Source of the DNA: Rheinheimera sp.
GTDB lineage: Bacteria > Pseudomonadota > Gammaproteobacteria > Enterobacterales > Alteromonadaceae
Length of the DNA: 64,000 nt
Direction: 5' to 3'
Assembly: GCF_030690345.1 (NCBI RefSeq)
Contig: NZ_JAUYGV010000007.1
Coordinates: forward strand, 186,001-250,000
Shown one piece after another: positions 28,626 through 36,692 of this stretch (positions are counted from its first letter, which is position 1; every line of letters begins with the position of its first letter). The notes under the pieces are model-generated. The model had not been told where the DNA came from. It worked only from the letters and a program-made list of their open reading frames with translations, and searched no databases. The position numbers and the translations under genes are program-made.

Positions 28626-29162
28626 TCAGCTTTTCGGCCTGAACGCTTTAATCACTGCCTCATTGCATTGCAAATAAGGCCCGTCCATTAAATCGATACA
28701 GTAAGGCACAGCCGGAAATACCGCATCTAAACACTGGCGAATGGCTTTGGGTTTACCCGGCAGGTTGATAATTAAACTGCTGCCACGCAGGCCGGCGGTT
28801 TGACGTGACAATATGGCCGTTGGTACATATTTTAATGATTCAGTGCGCATCAACTCGCCAAAGCCGGGCATCATTCTGTCACATACTGCTTCGGTCGCCT
28901 CCGGCGTAACGTCGCGTTTGGCCGGACCGGTACCGCCGGTGGTGACAATTAAACAGCAGCCTTGCGCATCACAGAGCTCGCGTAGCGTCTGTTCTATCAG
29001 CGGCTGCTCATCCGGAATAAGCCGATATTCGCTGTGCCAATCGCTGGTTAAATAGTCGTTTAAGGTATCGATAATAGCTTTACCGGATAAATCTTCGTAG
29101 ACGCCGGCACTGGCGCGATCGCTTACCGTGACGACGCCAATTTTGGCAGTTTGCTGGGTCAT
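28626..29162 (-). CDS. mog: molybdopterin adenylyltransferase Mog
   Basis: Adenylates molybdopterin before molybdenum insertion. The MoaB/Mog fold signatures are VSDRASAGVYEDLSG, LIVTTGGTGPAKRDVTPEAT and SLIINLPGKPKAI. It ends with DGPYLQCNEAVIKAFRPKS, matching Escherichia coli Mog apart from a shorter C-terminus (178 against 195 residues). It is the third gene of the ubiU-ubiV-mog transcript, with a 4-bp gap after ubiV. It serves the molybdoenzyme NarG encoded further downstream. Confidence 0.94.
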   Translation of the reverse strand: MTQQTAKIGVVTVSDRASAGVYEDLSGKAIIDTLNDYLTSDWHSEYRLIPDEQPLIEQTLRELCDAQGCCLIVTTGGTGPAKRDVTPEATEAVCDRMMPGFGELMRTESLKYVPTAILSRQTAGLRGSSLIINLPGKPKAIRQCLDAVFPAVPYCIDLMDGPYLQCNEAVIKAFRPKS

Positions 29163-29166
29163 TGTT

Positions 29167-30069
29167 TTATCCTGTTGCCATACCGGCCAGATTCAGCCAG
29201 TAGCCGTTGCTGTCGGTTGTGGTCAGTGGTTGTGGTGCTGCACCGTTGATATTGGCTTTAAACTTTGTCAGCCAGTCAAAGGTGCCTTGTGGTTGTGGGC
29301 TTAACCGTACTATATCCACCATGCCTTGCATAGCCGGTAACTGATTAATCAGGTTATAACGGCTACCAGACTGCGTTTGAATGCCGTTTAGTACAAAAAC
29401 GGCAGTGCCATCCTGGCTGGTTACCTCGCGTCCCTGTGGGTAGTTAATACAGCACAGTTCACACTGATCTTTACTGCGGTCTTCTGACCGGGCAGTAAAA
29501 CAGCGGCCACTCCATGCCAGCGGCAAATGGCCAAAGCCGAATACCTCGGTTTCAAAGCAATCGCGGATATCGCTGATAATACTCTGACTTAACAGTGTAT
29601 CCAGCCAGTGCTGTGATAACTCTACCGGCATTACCCAACGTGTTAGTCCCATACTAACTAAGCGCCGTAAACTGTGCTGGTTGTAGCAGTTTATTGCAGC
29701 GCCGGCGACAAACGCTAAGCCATGTTCCTGTAGCATGTTGATTGCGCCAACATCATTGGCTTCTACTAAAAACTCACCGTTATCAACATACTTACGTAAC
29801 TCCCGCAGTTCGCCGGGTGCTTCATATAAGGTCATCGACGATAAGCACACTTGTTTGCCGGCTTCGCGTAGCATGTGTGCCAGCGCCATATAATCATCAA
29901 ATTTCAGCTCACGTCTTTTGCTGCATACCGTTTCTCCCAGATACACAATATCTACCGCTGAATCAGCGGCGTCGTGGTAAAACTGTAGCATCTGTGCTTT
30001 TGGCCAAAAGTACAGCACAGGGCCCAGAGAAAATTTCATCAGATTATTTCCATTTACGATGATAAGCAC
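29167..30069 (-). CDS. ubiV: oxygen-independent ubiquinone biosynthesis protein UbiV
   Basis: A U32-family protein that, with UbiU, hydroxylates ubiquinone precursors without oxygen and holds a [4Fe-4S] cluster. The start MLIIVNGNNLMKFSLGPVLYFW overlaps the end of ubiU by 26 bp. A nearer ATG (MKFSLGP, 30036) would remove the overlap and may be the true start. Cysteines fitting the cluster are in VYLGETVCSKRR, GRCFTARS and the CELCC pair. The name peptidase U32 is misleading for this subgroup. Confidence 0.92.
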   Translation of the reverse strand: MLIIVNGNNLMKFSLGPVLYFWPKAQMLQFYHDAADSAVDIVYLGETVCSKRRELKFDDYMALAHMLREAGKQVCLSSMTLYEAPGELRELRKYVDNGEFLVEANDVGAINMLQEHGLAFVAGAAINCYNQHSLRRLVSMGLTRWVMPVELSQHWLDTLLSQSIISDIRDCFETEVFGFGHLPLAWSGRCFTARSEDRSKDQCELCCINYPQGREVTSQDGTAVFVLNGIQTQSGSRYNLINQLPAMQGMVDIVRLSPQPQGTFDWLTKFKANINGAAPQPLTTTDSNGYWLNLAGMATG

Positions 30070-31036
30070 CGAGCGTGGTTTGGCTGCCTTCTGCCAAACC
30101 TGCCAACACCTGTTGCCACTGCTGTTGCACGCAAAAGCGCTGTGGATCAGCCATTACTGCATCAATGGCAGCGCGCCATACCTGCGTAATTTGCGTGACA
30201 TAAGCAGGGCTGCGCTGGCGCCCTTCAATTTTTAACGATTTAATGCCTTCGGCATAAAGTTGTGGCAGCAAATCCAGCGTATTTAAACTGGTGGGCTCCT
30301 CCAGCGCATGGTAAGTGTCTGCGCCGACATTAAAGCGACCTTTGCACAGCGTGGGATAACCAGCAGTTTCGTTTGGCGCGAAGCGATCAATTAATACACC
30401 ATTTAAGCGCGACTCCAGGGTGCCGTTATTATCCTGCCACTGCACAAAAGCTGCCGGTGAGCAGGCGCCTGCAGTGTTGGGGGATTGCCCGGTCATGTAG
30501 GAACTTAGATAACAGCGGCCTTCGGCCATAATGCACAGGCTGCCAAAAGCAAATACTTCCAGGTCAATATCACAGCTTTTTGCCAATGCCCGCACTTGTT
30601 GCATTGATAACACCCGCGGTAGTACCACGCGGCTGATGCCAAATTGGCGGTAAAAATTAATCGCTGCAGCATTGGTCGCAGAGGCCTGCACCGACAAATG
30701 CCGCTCTACTTTAGGGTAGCACTCAGCGGCATAAGCCAACACAGCGATATCAGCCAGGATCAACACATCGGCACCGGCATTGGCTGCGATATCGACTGCC
30801 TGTTGCCAGCGCTGATAGTTATCCGGATGCGCAAAAGTATTAATTGCCACATGCAGTTTTTTGCCGTGCTGGTGCACATAGCGCGCGGCTTCTTTTAGTT
30901 TGGCCTCGTCAAAATTCAGTCCGGCAAAATGGCGGGCATTGGTATCATCTTTTAAGCCGATATACACGGCATCGGCGCCATGCTCTATGGCCGCCTTTAA
31001 CGCCGGCATGCTGCCGGCGGGGCAGAGCAGCTCCAT
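30044..31036 (-). CDS. ubiU: oxygen-independent ubiquinone biosynthesis protein UbiU
   Basis: Partner of UbiV in the anaerobic hydroxylation route. Cys168, Cys175, Cys192 and Cys231 fall within one residue of the four [4Fe-4S] ligands known in Escherichia coli UbiU (169, 176, 193, 232), in GSLCIMAEGRCYL, GACSPA and TLCKGRF. The length of 330 residues is normal. It is the first gene of the leftward ubiU-ubiV-mog operon and is divergent from ubiT across 111 bp. No FNR box was seen there. Confidence 0.95.
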   Translation of the reverse strand: MELLCPAGSMPALKAAIEHGADAVYIGLKDDTNARHFAGLNFDEAKLKEAARYVHQHGKKLHVAINTFAHPDNYQRWQQAVDIAANAGADVLILADIAVLAYAAECYPKVERHLSVQASATNAAAINFYRQFGISRVVLPRVLSMQQVRALAKSCDIDLEVFAFGSLCIMAEGRCYLSSYMTGQSPNTAGACSPAAFVQWQDNNGTLESRLNGVLIDRFAPNETAGYPTLCKGRFNVGADTYHALEEPTSLNTLDLLPQLYAEGIKSLKIEGRQRSPAYVTQITQVWRAAIDAVMADPQRFCVQQQWQQVLAGLAEGSQTTLGAYHRKWK

Positions 31037-31147
31037 TTTTACTTTCCTTGCTTAAGTTCGTTACGTTAGCTACCTACGACAGGGAATAGCCAATGCGGTT
31101 ACGCTGTGGTTTTATTATAGGGTCGGAGACGATTGGAATGCTTATAT

Positions 31148-31663
31148 ATGTTTGATATTAAAAGAGTTAACTCTAAATTGGTAGCTGCGCTACCTACAAT
31201 GCTAAGCCGACTTACCCGCTGTGCGCCAAAAGCCGCGCAGGCCGGCGTGTTACAGTTGGCGTTAAATCGGTTTTTCCATACTGAGTTAAGCACGGGCGAG
31301 CTGAGTTTTTTACAGGATAAGAGCGTGGTGGTTAGTGTGACAGATATTGCTCTGGAGTTTGGTATTAGCCTTAATGGTAAGCAGTTGCAAGTGCAGTTGC
31401 AACCGGCACAGCAGGACTTGTTGTTAAAAGCTGAGCTGGCCGATTTTACTGCCATGATCAGTAACCAGGTCGACCCGGACACCCTGTTTTTCCGCCGCCG
31501 GCTGCAAATGCTTGGCGATACAGAGCTTGGCCTGTACTGCAAAAACCTGCTCGATAGCATAGGGCCGGAGCGTTTACCGCTACCTTTAACGCGCGGCCTG
31601 CAATGGCTGGCACAGCAACAAAAGACAGTCGCGTTGGCAGATACTAAGCCCTGGGTGGAATAA
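31148..31663 (+). CDS. ubiT: anaerobic ubiquinone biosynthesis accessory factor UbiT (SCP2 domain)
   Basis: A lipid-binding SCP2 protein needed for oxygen-independent ubiquinone synthesis. The conserved core reads GELSFLQDKSVVVSVTDIALEF, then DFTAMISNQVDPDTLFFRRRLQMLGDTELGLYCKNLLDSI, nearly identical in pattern to Escherichia coli UbiT. The ATG at 31148 (MFDIKRVN) is preferred over the TTG at 31133 by comparison with family N-termini. Divergent from ubiU, and followed after 57 bp by hemN. Confidence 0.93.
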   Translation: MFDIKRVNSKLVAALPTMLSRLTRCAPKAAQAGVLQLALNRFFHTELSTGELSFLQDKSVVVSVTDIALEFGISLNGKQLQVQLQPAQQDLLLKAELADFTAMISNQVDPDTLFFRRRLQMLGDTELGLYCKNLLDSIGPERLPLPLTRGLQWLAQQQKTVALADTKPWVE

Positions 31664-31720
31664 CGTTAGGTCGGCACTTAGCCAGTCTGCCGGTGGCGTG
31701 GCGCAATAACAGAGGTAAAG

Positions 31721-33082
31721 ATGCAAACAATTAAATGGGACCCGGCATTAATCAGTAAGTACAACATTAATGGCCCACGCTATACCTCTTATCCCACGGC
31801 ACTTTCGCTGAGTACAGACTTTGATCATGGGCTGATCCAGAGCGCAATAAGCAAAAGCCCCGATGAGCTGAGCCTTTATCTGCATATCCCGTTCTGCCAT
31901 AAGCTGTGTTACTACTGTGGCTGTAATAAGGTGATTACCCGACACCAGCATAAAGCCGATACGTATCTTGATGCGCTGGCAGAAGAGATGGCGTTGTATG
32001 CGCCACTGCTGGACAGTAGACGTATTAATCAGCTGCATTTGGGCGGTGGTACCCCCACTTTTCTGACTGAAGTGCAACTTAGCCGCTTAATGGCGTTGTT
32101 ACACAAATACTTTACCATTAACAGTGATGCCGAAATCAGTATTGAAATAGACCCGCGCAGCTGCAGCGACGACAAGCTGCACCATCTGCGCAGCCTTGGC
32201 TTTAACCGTGTGAGCTTTGGTGTGCAGGATTTAGATGAAAAAGTGCAAATTGCCATCAACCGCGTGCAGGATACTGAGCTTATCCGGCATCAGGTGGCGC
32301 TTAGCCGTGAGCTGGGTTTCAGCTCAATTAATCTCGACCTTATCTACGGCCTGCCATTTCAGCAGCCTGCAAGCTTTACTGAAACGGTGGATGAAATTAT
32401 CCGGCTTAATCCGCACCGTATTTCTCTGTTCAGCTATGCGCATTTACCCGATCGCTTTGCTGCTCAGCATAAAATTGACAACAGCAGCTTGCCGGATGCT
32501 CCGCTAAAGCTGGAGCTGATGCAACTGGCCATCAACCGTTTTGTCGCGGCAGGTTATCAGTTTATCGGCATGGACCACTTTGCCCGGCCAGATGATACGT
32601 TGGCCAAGGCACAGCTGGCCGGTAAGTTGCAGCGCAATTTTCAGGGCTATACCACCGCAGGCCAGGATGCATTGATTGGCTTGGGTGTTTCCAGTATCAG
32701 CCAGGTAAACGGAGTACTGTGGCAAAACAGCAAAGATTTACCGGCGTATTATGCAGCTATTAATAAAACACAGCGGCCCACTGAGCGAGGCTTCAGCTTA
32801 AATGCCGATGACAAACTACGGGCAGCGTTGATAAGCCAGTTAATTTGCCATTTTACGTTGGATACAGAGACTTTTAGCCGCCAATGGCATATCCAAAGCT
32901 TTTGGCTATATTTTGCTGACGCTTTGGCGCGTTTGCAGCCTTTTATGGAAGATGGTCTGGTTGAGGTATACGCCGGGCGGATAAAAGTGACTGACAGTGG
33001 CAGGCTATGGGTGCGCAGTATCTGCGCCTGCTTTGATGCCTATTTAGCCCAAGGTCAGCAGCGGTATTCGAAAGTGGTGTAA
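31721..33082 (+). CDS. hemN: oxygen-independent coproporphyrinogen III oxidase HemN
   Basis: Radical SAM enzyme that makes protoporphyrinogen without oxygen and so supplies haem for NarI and NorB under anoxia. The cluster motif is HIPFCHKLCYYCGCNK, with Cys59, Cys63 and Cys66 as ligands and Cys68 also conserved. LHLGGGTPTFL and NLDLIYGLPFQ follow. The length of 453 residues and the N-terminal KYNINGPRYTSYPTA fit true HemN and not HemW. It follows ubiT on the same strand and ends at a hairpin. Confidence 0.97.
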   Translation: MQTIKWDPALISKYNINGPRYTSYPTALSLSTDFDHGLIQSAISKSPDELSLYLHIPFCHKLCYYCGCNKVITRHQHKADTYLDALAEEMALYAPLLDSRRINQLHLGGGTPTFLTEVQLSRLMALLHKYFTINSDAEISIEIDPRSCSDDKLHHLRSLGFNRVSFGVQDLDEKVQIAINRVQDTELIRHQVALSRELGFSSINLDLIYGLPFQQPASFTETVDEIIRLNPHRISLFSYAHLPDRFAAQHKIDNSSLPDAPLKLELMQLAINRFVAAGYQFIGMDHFARPDDTLAKAQLAGKLQRNFQGYTTAGQDALIGLGVSSISQVNGVLWQNSKDLPAYYAAINKTQRPTERGFSLNADDKLRAALISQLICHFTLDTETFSRQWHIQSFWLYFADALARLQPFMEDGLVEVYAGRIKVTDSGRLWVRSICACFDAYLAQGQQRYSKVV

Positions 33083-33089
33083 TGCTGTA

Positions 33090-33123
33090 GGGGCGCCCGT
33101 TCACCAATGAAAATGGGCGCCCC
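33090..33123. terminator. GC-rich hairpin between convergent hemN and the 134-residue gene
   Basis: GGGGCGCCCG pairs with TGGGCGCCCC (one G-T type mismatch) around a loop of about 12 bases. No long T-run follows, so this is a probable but non-canonical bidirectional terminator. Confidence 0.55.
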
Positions 33124-33131
33124 AATATTCG

Positions 33132-33536
33132 TTAATACAAGGCCACTAACTCACCGGCTTTATTAAAGGTGAGAAAATCGGCAATCATGCCGCCCTGAAT
33201 TTTCTCGGTCATCATTTTTAGTGGCTGCGCCGCTTCATCGTTATTAGGGGCGAAGCCACCCCTGCCGCCAATAGCTGATACAAAAGCGATATCCCAGTCG
33301 ACACCGGTACTTTTTGATTCAGCTACCAAAGCGCTGAAATCGGCAACCTCGTCTGGTAGTTTATCTACACACAGCACCGGTTCTAAGGCGCCGCCCTGGC
33401 CCTGGTCAAAGTTGTTTTTCTGTGTATCTGTATAGCCGTTTGGCAGCTCAGCTTTGGCGAATACAAACAATAAACGCTGTGGCTCATCTTGCATTGCTGC
33501 AGCCCGGATTAGGTCAGGGTAGGTTTCAATATTCAT
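33132..33536 (-). CDS. conserved hypothetical protein, 134 residues
   Basis: A small acidic soluble protein without signal peptide. Conserved-looking stretches are PQRLLFVFAKAELP, LEPVLCVDKLPDEV and WDIAFVSAIGGRGGFAPNNDEAAQPLKMM. Homologues are sometimes labelled ribonucleotide reductase subunit alpha, but nothing in the sequence supports that. It has an unremarkable start and no operon partner on its strand within 98 bp. Function unknown. Confidence 0.75.
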   Translation of the reverse strand: MNIETYPDLIRAAAMQDEPQRLLFVFAKAELPNGYTDTQKNNFDQGQGGALEPVLCVDKLPDEVADFSALVAESKSTGVDWDIAFVSAIGGRGGFAPNNDEAAQPLKMMTEKIQGGMIADFLTFNKAGELVALY

Positions 33537-33634
33537 GCTAAAAACTCAGTAAGGGTTTGTGGCAGTTTAACAAACCTGGCCAGGGTTCAGCTGTGGTATT
33601 AGGGGGTAATGGCTTACCCCCTGGGAGGTAGGGC

Positions 33635-34819
33635 TTAGCTGAGTTTAGCGCTAAATAAAGCCGCGATAAGGTCGGACTGGGTAATTATACCAACCAGCTG
33701 TTGCTGCGCATTTAGCACCGGAATATGGTGCAGGCCCTGATCTGATAGCATAGGTACCAAGGCGACGATATGGTCATCTTCATATGCCACGCTAAGGTTG
33801 CTGACCATAATCTCCGCTACCTTGCGCTTGTACTGCTTATTGTGGCGGTTTTTCAACAGCAACTGATTAACATGACGTAGCAGCCCCCAGTAATGTGGCA
33901 CCTGCAAGTTTTTCAGAAAATCCACAGTCGACACGACACCCAGCAGTTGCTGCTCTGTGTCGATTACCGGCAGGATGCTAATTTTATGCTTGCGCAGCAG
34001 CTGCCATGCAGAGGCTACGGCGCTGTTGGGCCCCACGGTAATAAGATCGCTGGACATAATAGCACTGCAGCGTATCTCACCGCTTTTACGTTGATAAGCA
34101 TTAAGCTGTGCACGATGATACAGCCGCTCTAAATCCTGCTCGCTGATATCCACTACGGTATCAAAACTGTTTAACGCACTGAGTAAGTCTTCCGGTTGCA
34201 AGCCCAGCCGTTTTAGTGGCGATGCATCCTGGTGTAAATGTACCGGATCATATTTCTGTGTCGGTTTTTGCATGCCGTGTTTAAGCCAGAGTTTTTGCAA
34301 TAACAGCGCCACCGCCAGCAACACAAACACATTCAGTGCCACCGGGTACAGTAAAAACTCATAGCCCAGTACCTGATCGGTAGACGCAATAACCGGTACC
34401 AGAGCAGTGGCGCCGCCAGGCGGGTGCATACATTCAAAGATATACATAACAAACAGCACTATGCCGATAGTAACCGCGGCCATCAGGGCTAAATCGGTAA
34501 ACAGATGCGAGCAGATAAGACCAACGGTGGCGGAGATAAGATGGCCCGCAGCAAATGACCAGGGCTTCGCCAGCGGGCTGTTGGGTAAGCCGAACAACAA
34601 CACGGCCGAGGCGCCCATTGAGGCCAGTAATACAATACTACCGGCCGTATCAGCCAATTGCAGGCTGATATAAGTGACAATAAATAAGGCGATAAAGGCC
34701 GACAGTGCTACCTTTAACCGTTGAGTTAGTGGAATGGCCGATAACTGCTGGCTGTCGCGTTTAATGAGGCCGAGTTGTGCCAGTACGGTACTAAGCAAGT
34801 TTTTCGCTTGGTGTTGCAA
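33635..34819 (-). CDS. HPP-family membrane protein with two CBS domains
   Basis: A 394-residue protein. Residues about 30-185 form the HPP transmembrane domain, with four or five helices and signatures LLASMGASAVLLFGLPNSPLA and ECMHPPGGATALVPV, which contain the name-giving HPP. Residues 240-390 form a CBS pair (IMSSDLITVGPNSAVASAWQ and IMVSNLSVAYEDDHIVALVP), likely an adenine-nucleotide sensor. Some cyanobacterial and plastid HPP proteins move nitrite, which makes a nitrogen-oxide transport role attractive here, but the substrate is unproven. Confidence 0.9.
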   Translation of the reverse strand: MQHQAKNLLSTVLAQLGLIKRDSQQLSAIPLTQRLKVALSAFIALFIVTYISLQLADTAGSIVLLASMGASAVLLFGLPNSPLAKPWSFAAGHLISATVGLICSHLFTDLALMAAVTIGIVLFVMYIFECMHPPGGATALVPVIASTDQVLGYEFLLYPVALNVFVLLAVALLLQKLWLKHGMQKPTQKYDPVHLHQDASPLKRLGLQPEDLLSALNSFDTVVDISEQDLERLYHRAQLNAYQRKSGEIRCSAIMSSDLITVGPNSAVASAWQLLRKHKISILPVIDTEQQLLGVVSTVDFLKNLQVPHYWGLLRHVNQLLLKNRHNKQYKRKVAEIMVSNLSVAYEDDHIVALVPMLSDQGLHHIPVLNAQQQLVGIITQSDLIAALFSAKLS

Positions 34820-34949
34820 GATAATATCCGGTTTTTTGCACCAAAGGAGGGCGAGTATAAGCAGTTAGCCTTAAAAAAGACACCCAGCCGCGCTGGTGCT
34901 GGATTACTTATAAAGGTTGTCAGAAGTGAACGCTGGTCATTTCACTGCA

Positions 34950-35246
34950 TTAAGTTGCCGTGTCGGCAGCTATGATCTTATTGCGTATAAGGCTGCGTTT
35001 CACACTTAGGCATAATTTGCCAAAGCGCCTAATTTCATCAAATTTGGGGGTACGGCCATTTTTTAACGCATGTTCCCAAAAAGATACTTCGGCGTCCACC
35101 ATCTCAAGCAGTTTTTTCGGACAACCTTGGCAGTCGGTGTTGGTAATGCCACAGACAAAGGTGGCGGGTTCATATAAAGGGAGGGTGGTTTTAACCTCAA
35201 CCAGCAATTGCTGCATTGCGGTATTCAGATCAGGTTTAGTCGACAT
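34950..35246 (-). CDS. conserved hypothetical small cysteine-containing protein
   Basis: A 98-residue cytoplasmic protein without signal peptide. Three cysteines are close together (FVCGITNTDCQGCPKK, C-x6-C-x2-C), with a fourth in GKLCLSVKR, a set that could hold a metal or cluster. The second half is basic and helical (EIRRFGKLCLSVKRSLIRNK). I do not recognise the family by name. It is divergent from the His-rich exported protein at 35422, and the AAGTGGGTA motif at 35315-35323 lies in that gap. Confidence 0.65.
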   Translation of the reverse strand: MSTKPDLNTAMQQLLVEVKTTLPLYEPATFVCGITNTDCQGCPKKLLEMVDAEVSFWEHALKNGRTPKFDEIRRFGKLCLSVKRSLIRNKIIAADTAT

Positions 35247-35421
35247 AATACCAGCCTCCGGTTACTGCAAGAGCGCCAACTCTACTGTATGACGTATTGT
35301 CTGGCTATTATACAAAGTGGGTACATCTTAGTGCCTAATATGATTTGTCGCTCGCTGCAGTAACAGGGTGGACAGGGCTGTGCGTTAACGGAATAATTCC
35401 ATATCAAACGGAGAATAATGA

Positions 35422-35895
35422 ATGAAAACGCTATCGATATTGCTGTTAACCGGCTTACTGCATGGCGCGCCCTTTCAGGCTGATCAGGCTCATCATCACC
35501 ATGCTGCTGACGATGACGTACTTTCGATGCTGGTGCTTAATGATGGCGCAAAATGGCCGGTAGATACCGTGTTAAGTGAAGTGATGCTTCGGCTGAGGGC
35601 ACAGCTGCTAACGCATCTGGATGATATTCACCATAAGCGTTTTACCGCGTCACAATATCAACAGTTTTCTCAGGTGTTGCAGCAGGAAACCAATCATATC
35701 GTTGCCAATTGCAAGTTAACACCAGAGGCGGATGCGCAATTTCATCTGGTACTGGCGGCAATGATGCAAAGCCAGCAAGCGATGGCGGCAAGTGAGTTGA
35801 CAACCCAACGCCAGGGCGCTGTAAGATTGTTAAGAACCTTACAGCGCTATCCCGAGTATTTTAATGATGACGCGTTTTTGCCTATTACACATTAA
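35422..35895 (+). CDS. exported His-rich-terminus hypothetical protein
   Basis: A 157-residue protein with a Sec signal (MKTLSILLLTGLLHGAPFQA). Cleavage would leave a mature N-terminus with the cluster AHHHHAADDD, a plausible metal-binding tail. The rest is predominantly helical (VLSEVMLRLRAQLLTHLDDIHH, LQQETNHIVANCKL, MMQSQQAMAASEL) with several more His and one Cys, and could be a small four-helix periplasmic protein. I do not recognise the family. A GGAG ribosome site precedes the start. Confidence 0.7.
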   Translation: MKTLSILLLTGLLHGAPFQADQAHHHHAADDDVLSMLVLNDGAKWPVDTVLSEVMLRLRAQLLTHLDDIHHKRFTASQYQQFSQVLQQETNHIVANCKLTPEADAQFHLVLAAMMQSQQAMAASELTTQRQGAVRLLRTLQRYPEYFNDDAFLPITH

Positions 35896-35930
35896 ACAAG
35901 CGGGTTTTGTTAGACACGGGTAAGTTAATT

Positions 35931-36617
35931 TTATGGCTCACCTAGTCGTTTGTGCCAGTCTTCTACCATGCCTGTTTTTAAACGCTGTTTTGCTAAGCTT
36001 CGCCAAGACTCGCTTAGTGGGCTAAGCATGGCGATTTCTTGTAACACCTCTGTGCTCCAGGCTGAGCCATAAAGGGTGTCTAACAAACGTGATAGCGGCC
36101 AGTTAGGATAAGGGCGTTCAAGCAATGTCATGCAGTAACCTGTTGCCACCATGCCGGGTGTCAACACCCGGTAATACCAGCCGGTACGGCGGCTGTCCTG
36201 AACTAACCTGGCCATATTTTGTTTGGTAAAACGTAGGTTTAATTTCCAGCACGGTTGTCTTGCTTGCGATACCTCTACAATAGCCTGATCCAATTGCCAG
36301 ATATCGCCAACACAGACATCCTGTTCGGTTAGCGCATCTGTAGTCAGGTTTTCGCCAAAGGCGGCGCTGTCGCCAAAATCGGGCAGCTTACCAAGTATTT
36401 GCTGCCAGTAGGCATAATGGCTGGCGGGGTAATGATGCAAGGCTTTTTCTGCACCGCCATGATGTAGCCGGTCAGCCTGTAAATCGCCTTCTAAGCCGTT
36501 AATACCCAGCCAAGCTTGCTTTACCGGCGCTTTATGAATGCCGCTCATAACCCCCTCAGTGCCGAGTGGTTGCAAACCGCCGGTTTTAATCGAGATAATT
36601 TTTACTGAGGTAATCAT
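35931..36617 (-). CDS. MOSC-domain protein, YiiM type
   Basis: A 228-residue MOSC protein. The fold is marked by GINGLEGDLQADRLHHGGAEKALHHY, AFGENLTTDALTE, VCVGDIW and SQARQPCWKLNLRF, where the Cys is the predicted molybdenum-cofactor ligand. In Escherichia coli, YiiM reduces 6-hydroxylaminopurine-type compounds, with electrons from a separate reductase. Its presence agrees with active Mo-cofactor synthesis in this genome. It is transcribed leftward, without clear co-transcribed partners. Confidence 0.9.
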   Translation of the reverse strand: MITSVKIISIKTGGLQPLGTEGVMSGIHKAPVKQAWLGINGLEGDLQADRLHHGGAEKALHHYPASHYAYWQQILGKLPDFGDSAAFGENLTTDALTEQDVCVGDIWQLDQAIVEVSQARQPCWKLNLRFTKQNMARLVQDSRRTGWYYRVLTPGMVATGYCMTLLERPYPNWPLSRLLDTLYGSAWSTEVLQEIAMLSPLSESWRSLAKQRLKTGMVEDWHKRLGEP

Positions 36618-36692
36618 CCGTTATTCATCCTGTTTCACTTAAACCGGTACCTTAAGTTTATGTCACGTTTTGGTGCGGTCTGCGTAAAGAAG

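Noticed and set aside
29167-31036. Annotation of ubiU and ubiV as U32 peptidases
   Set aside because: The four cluster cysteines and the UbiT neighbour identify the ubiquinone subgroup; no protease function is needed.
33132-33536. Label of ribonucleotide reductase subunit alpha for the 134-residue protein
   Set aside because: It has none of the reductase motifs and is far too short; the name is an inherited misannotation.
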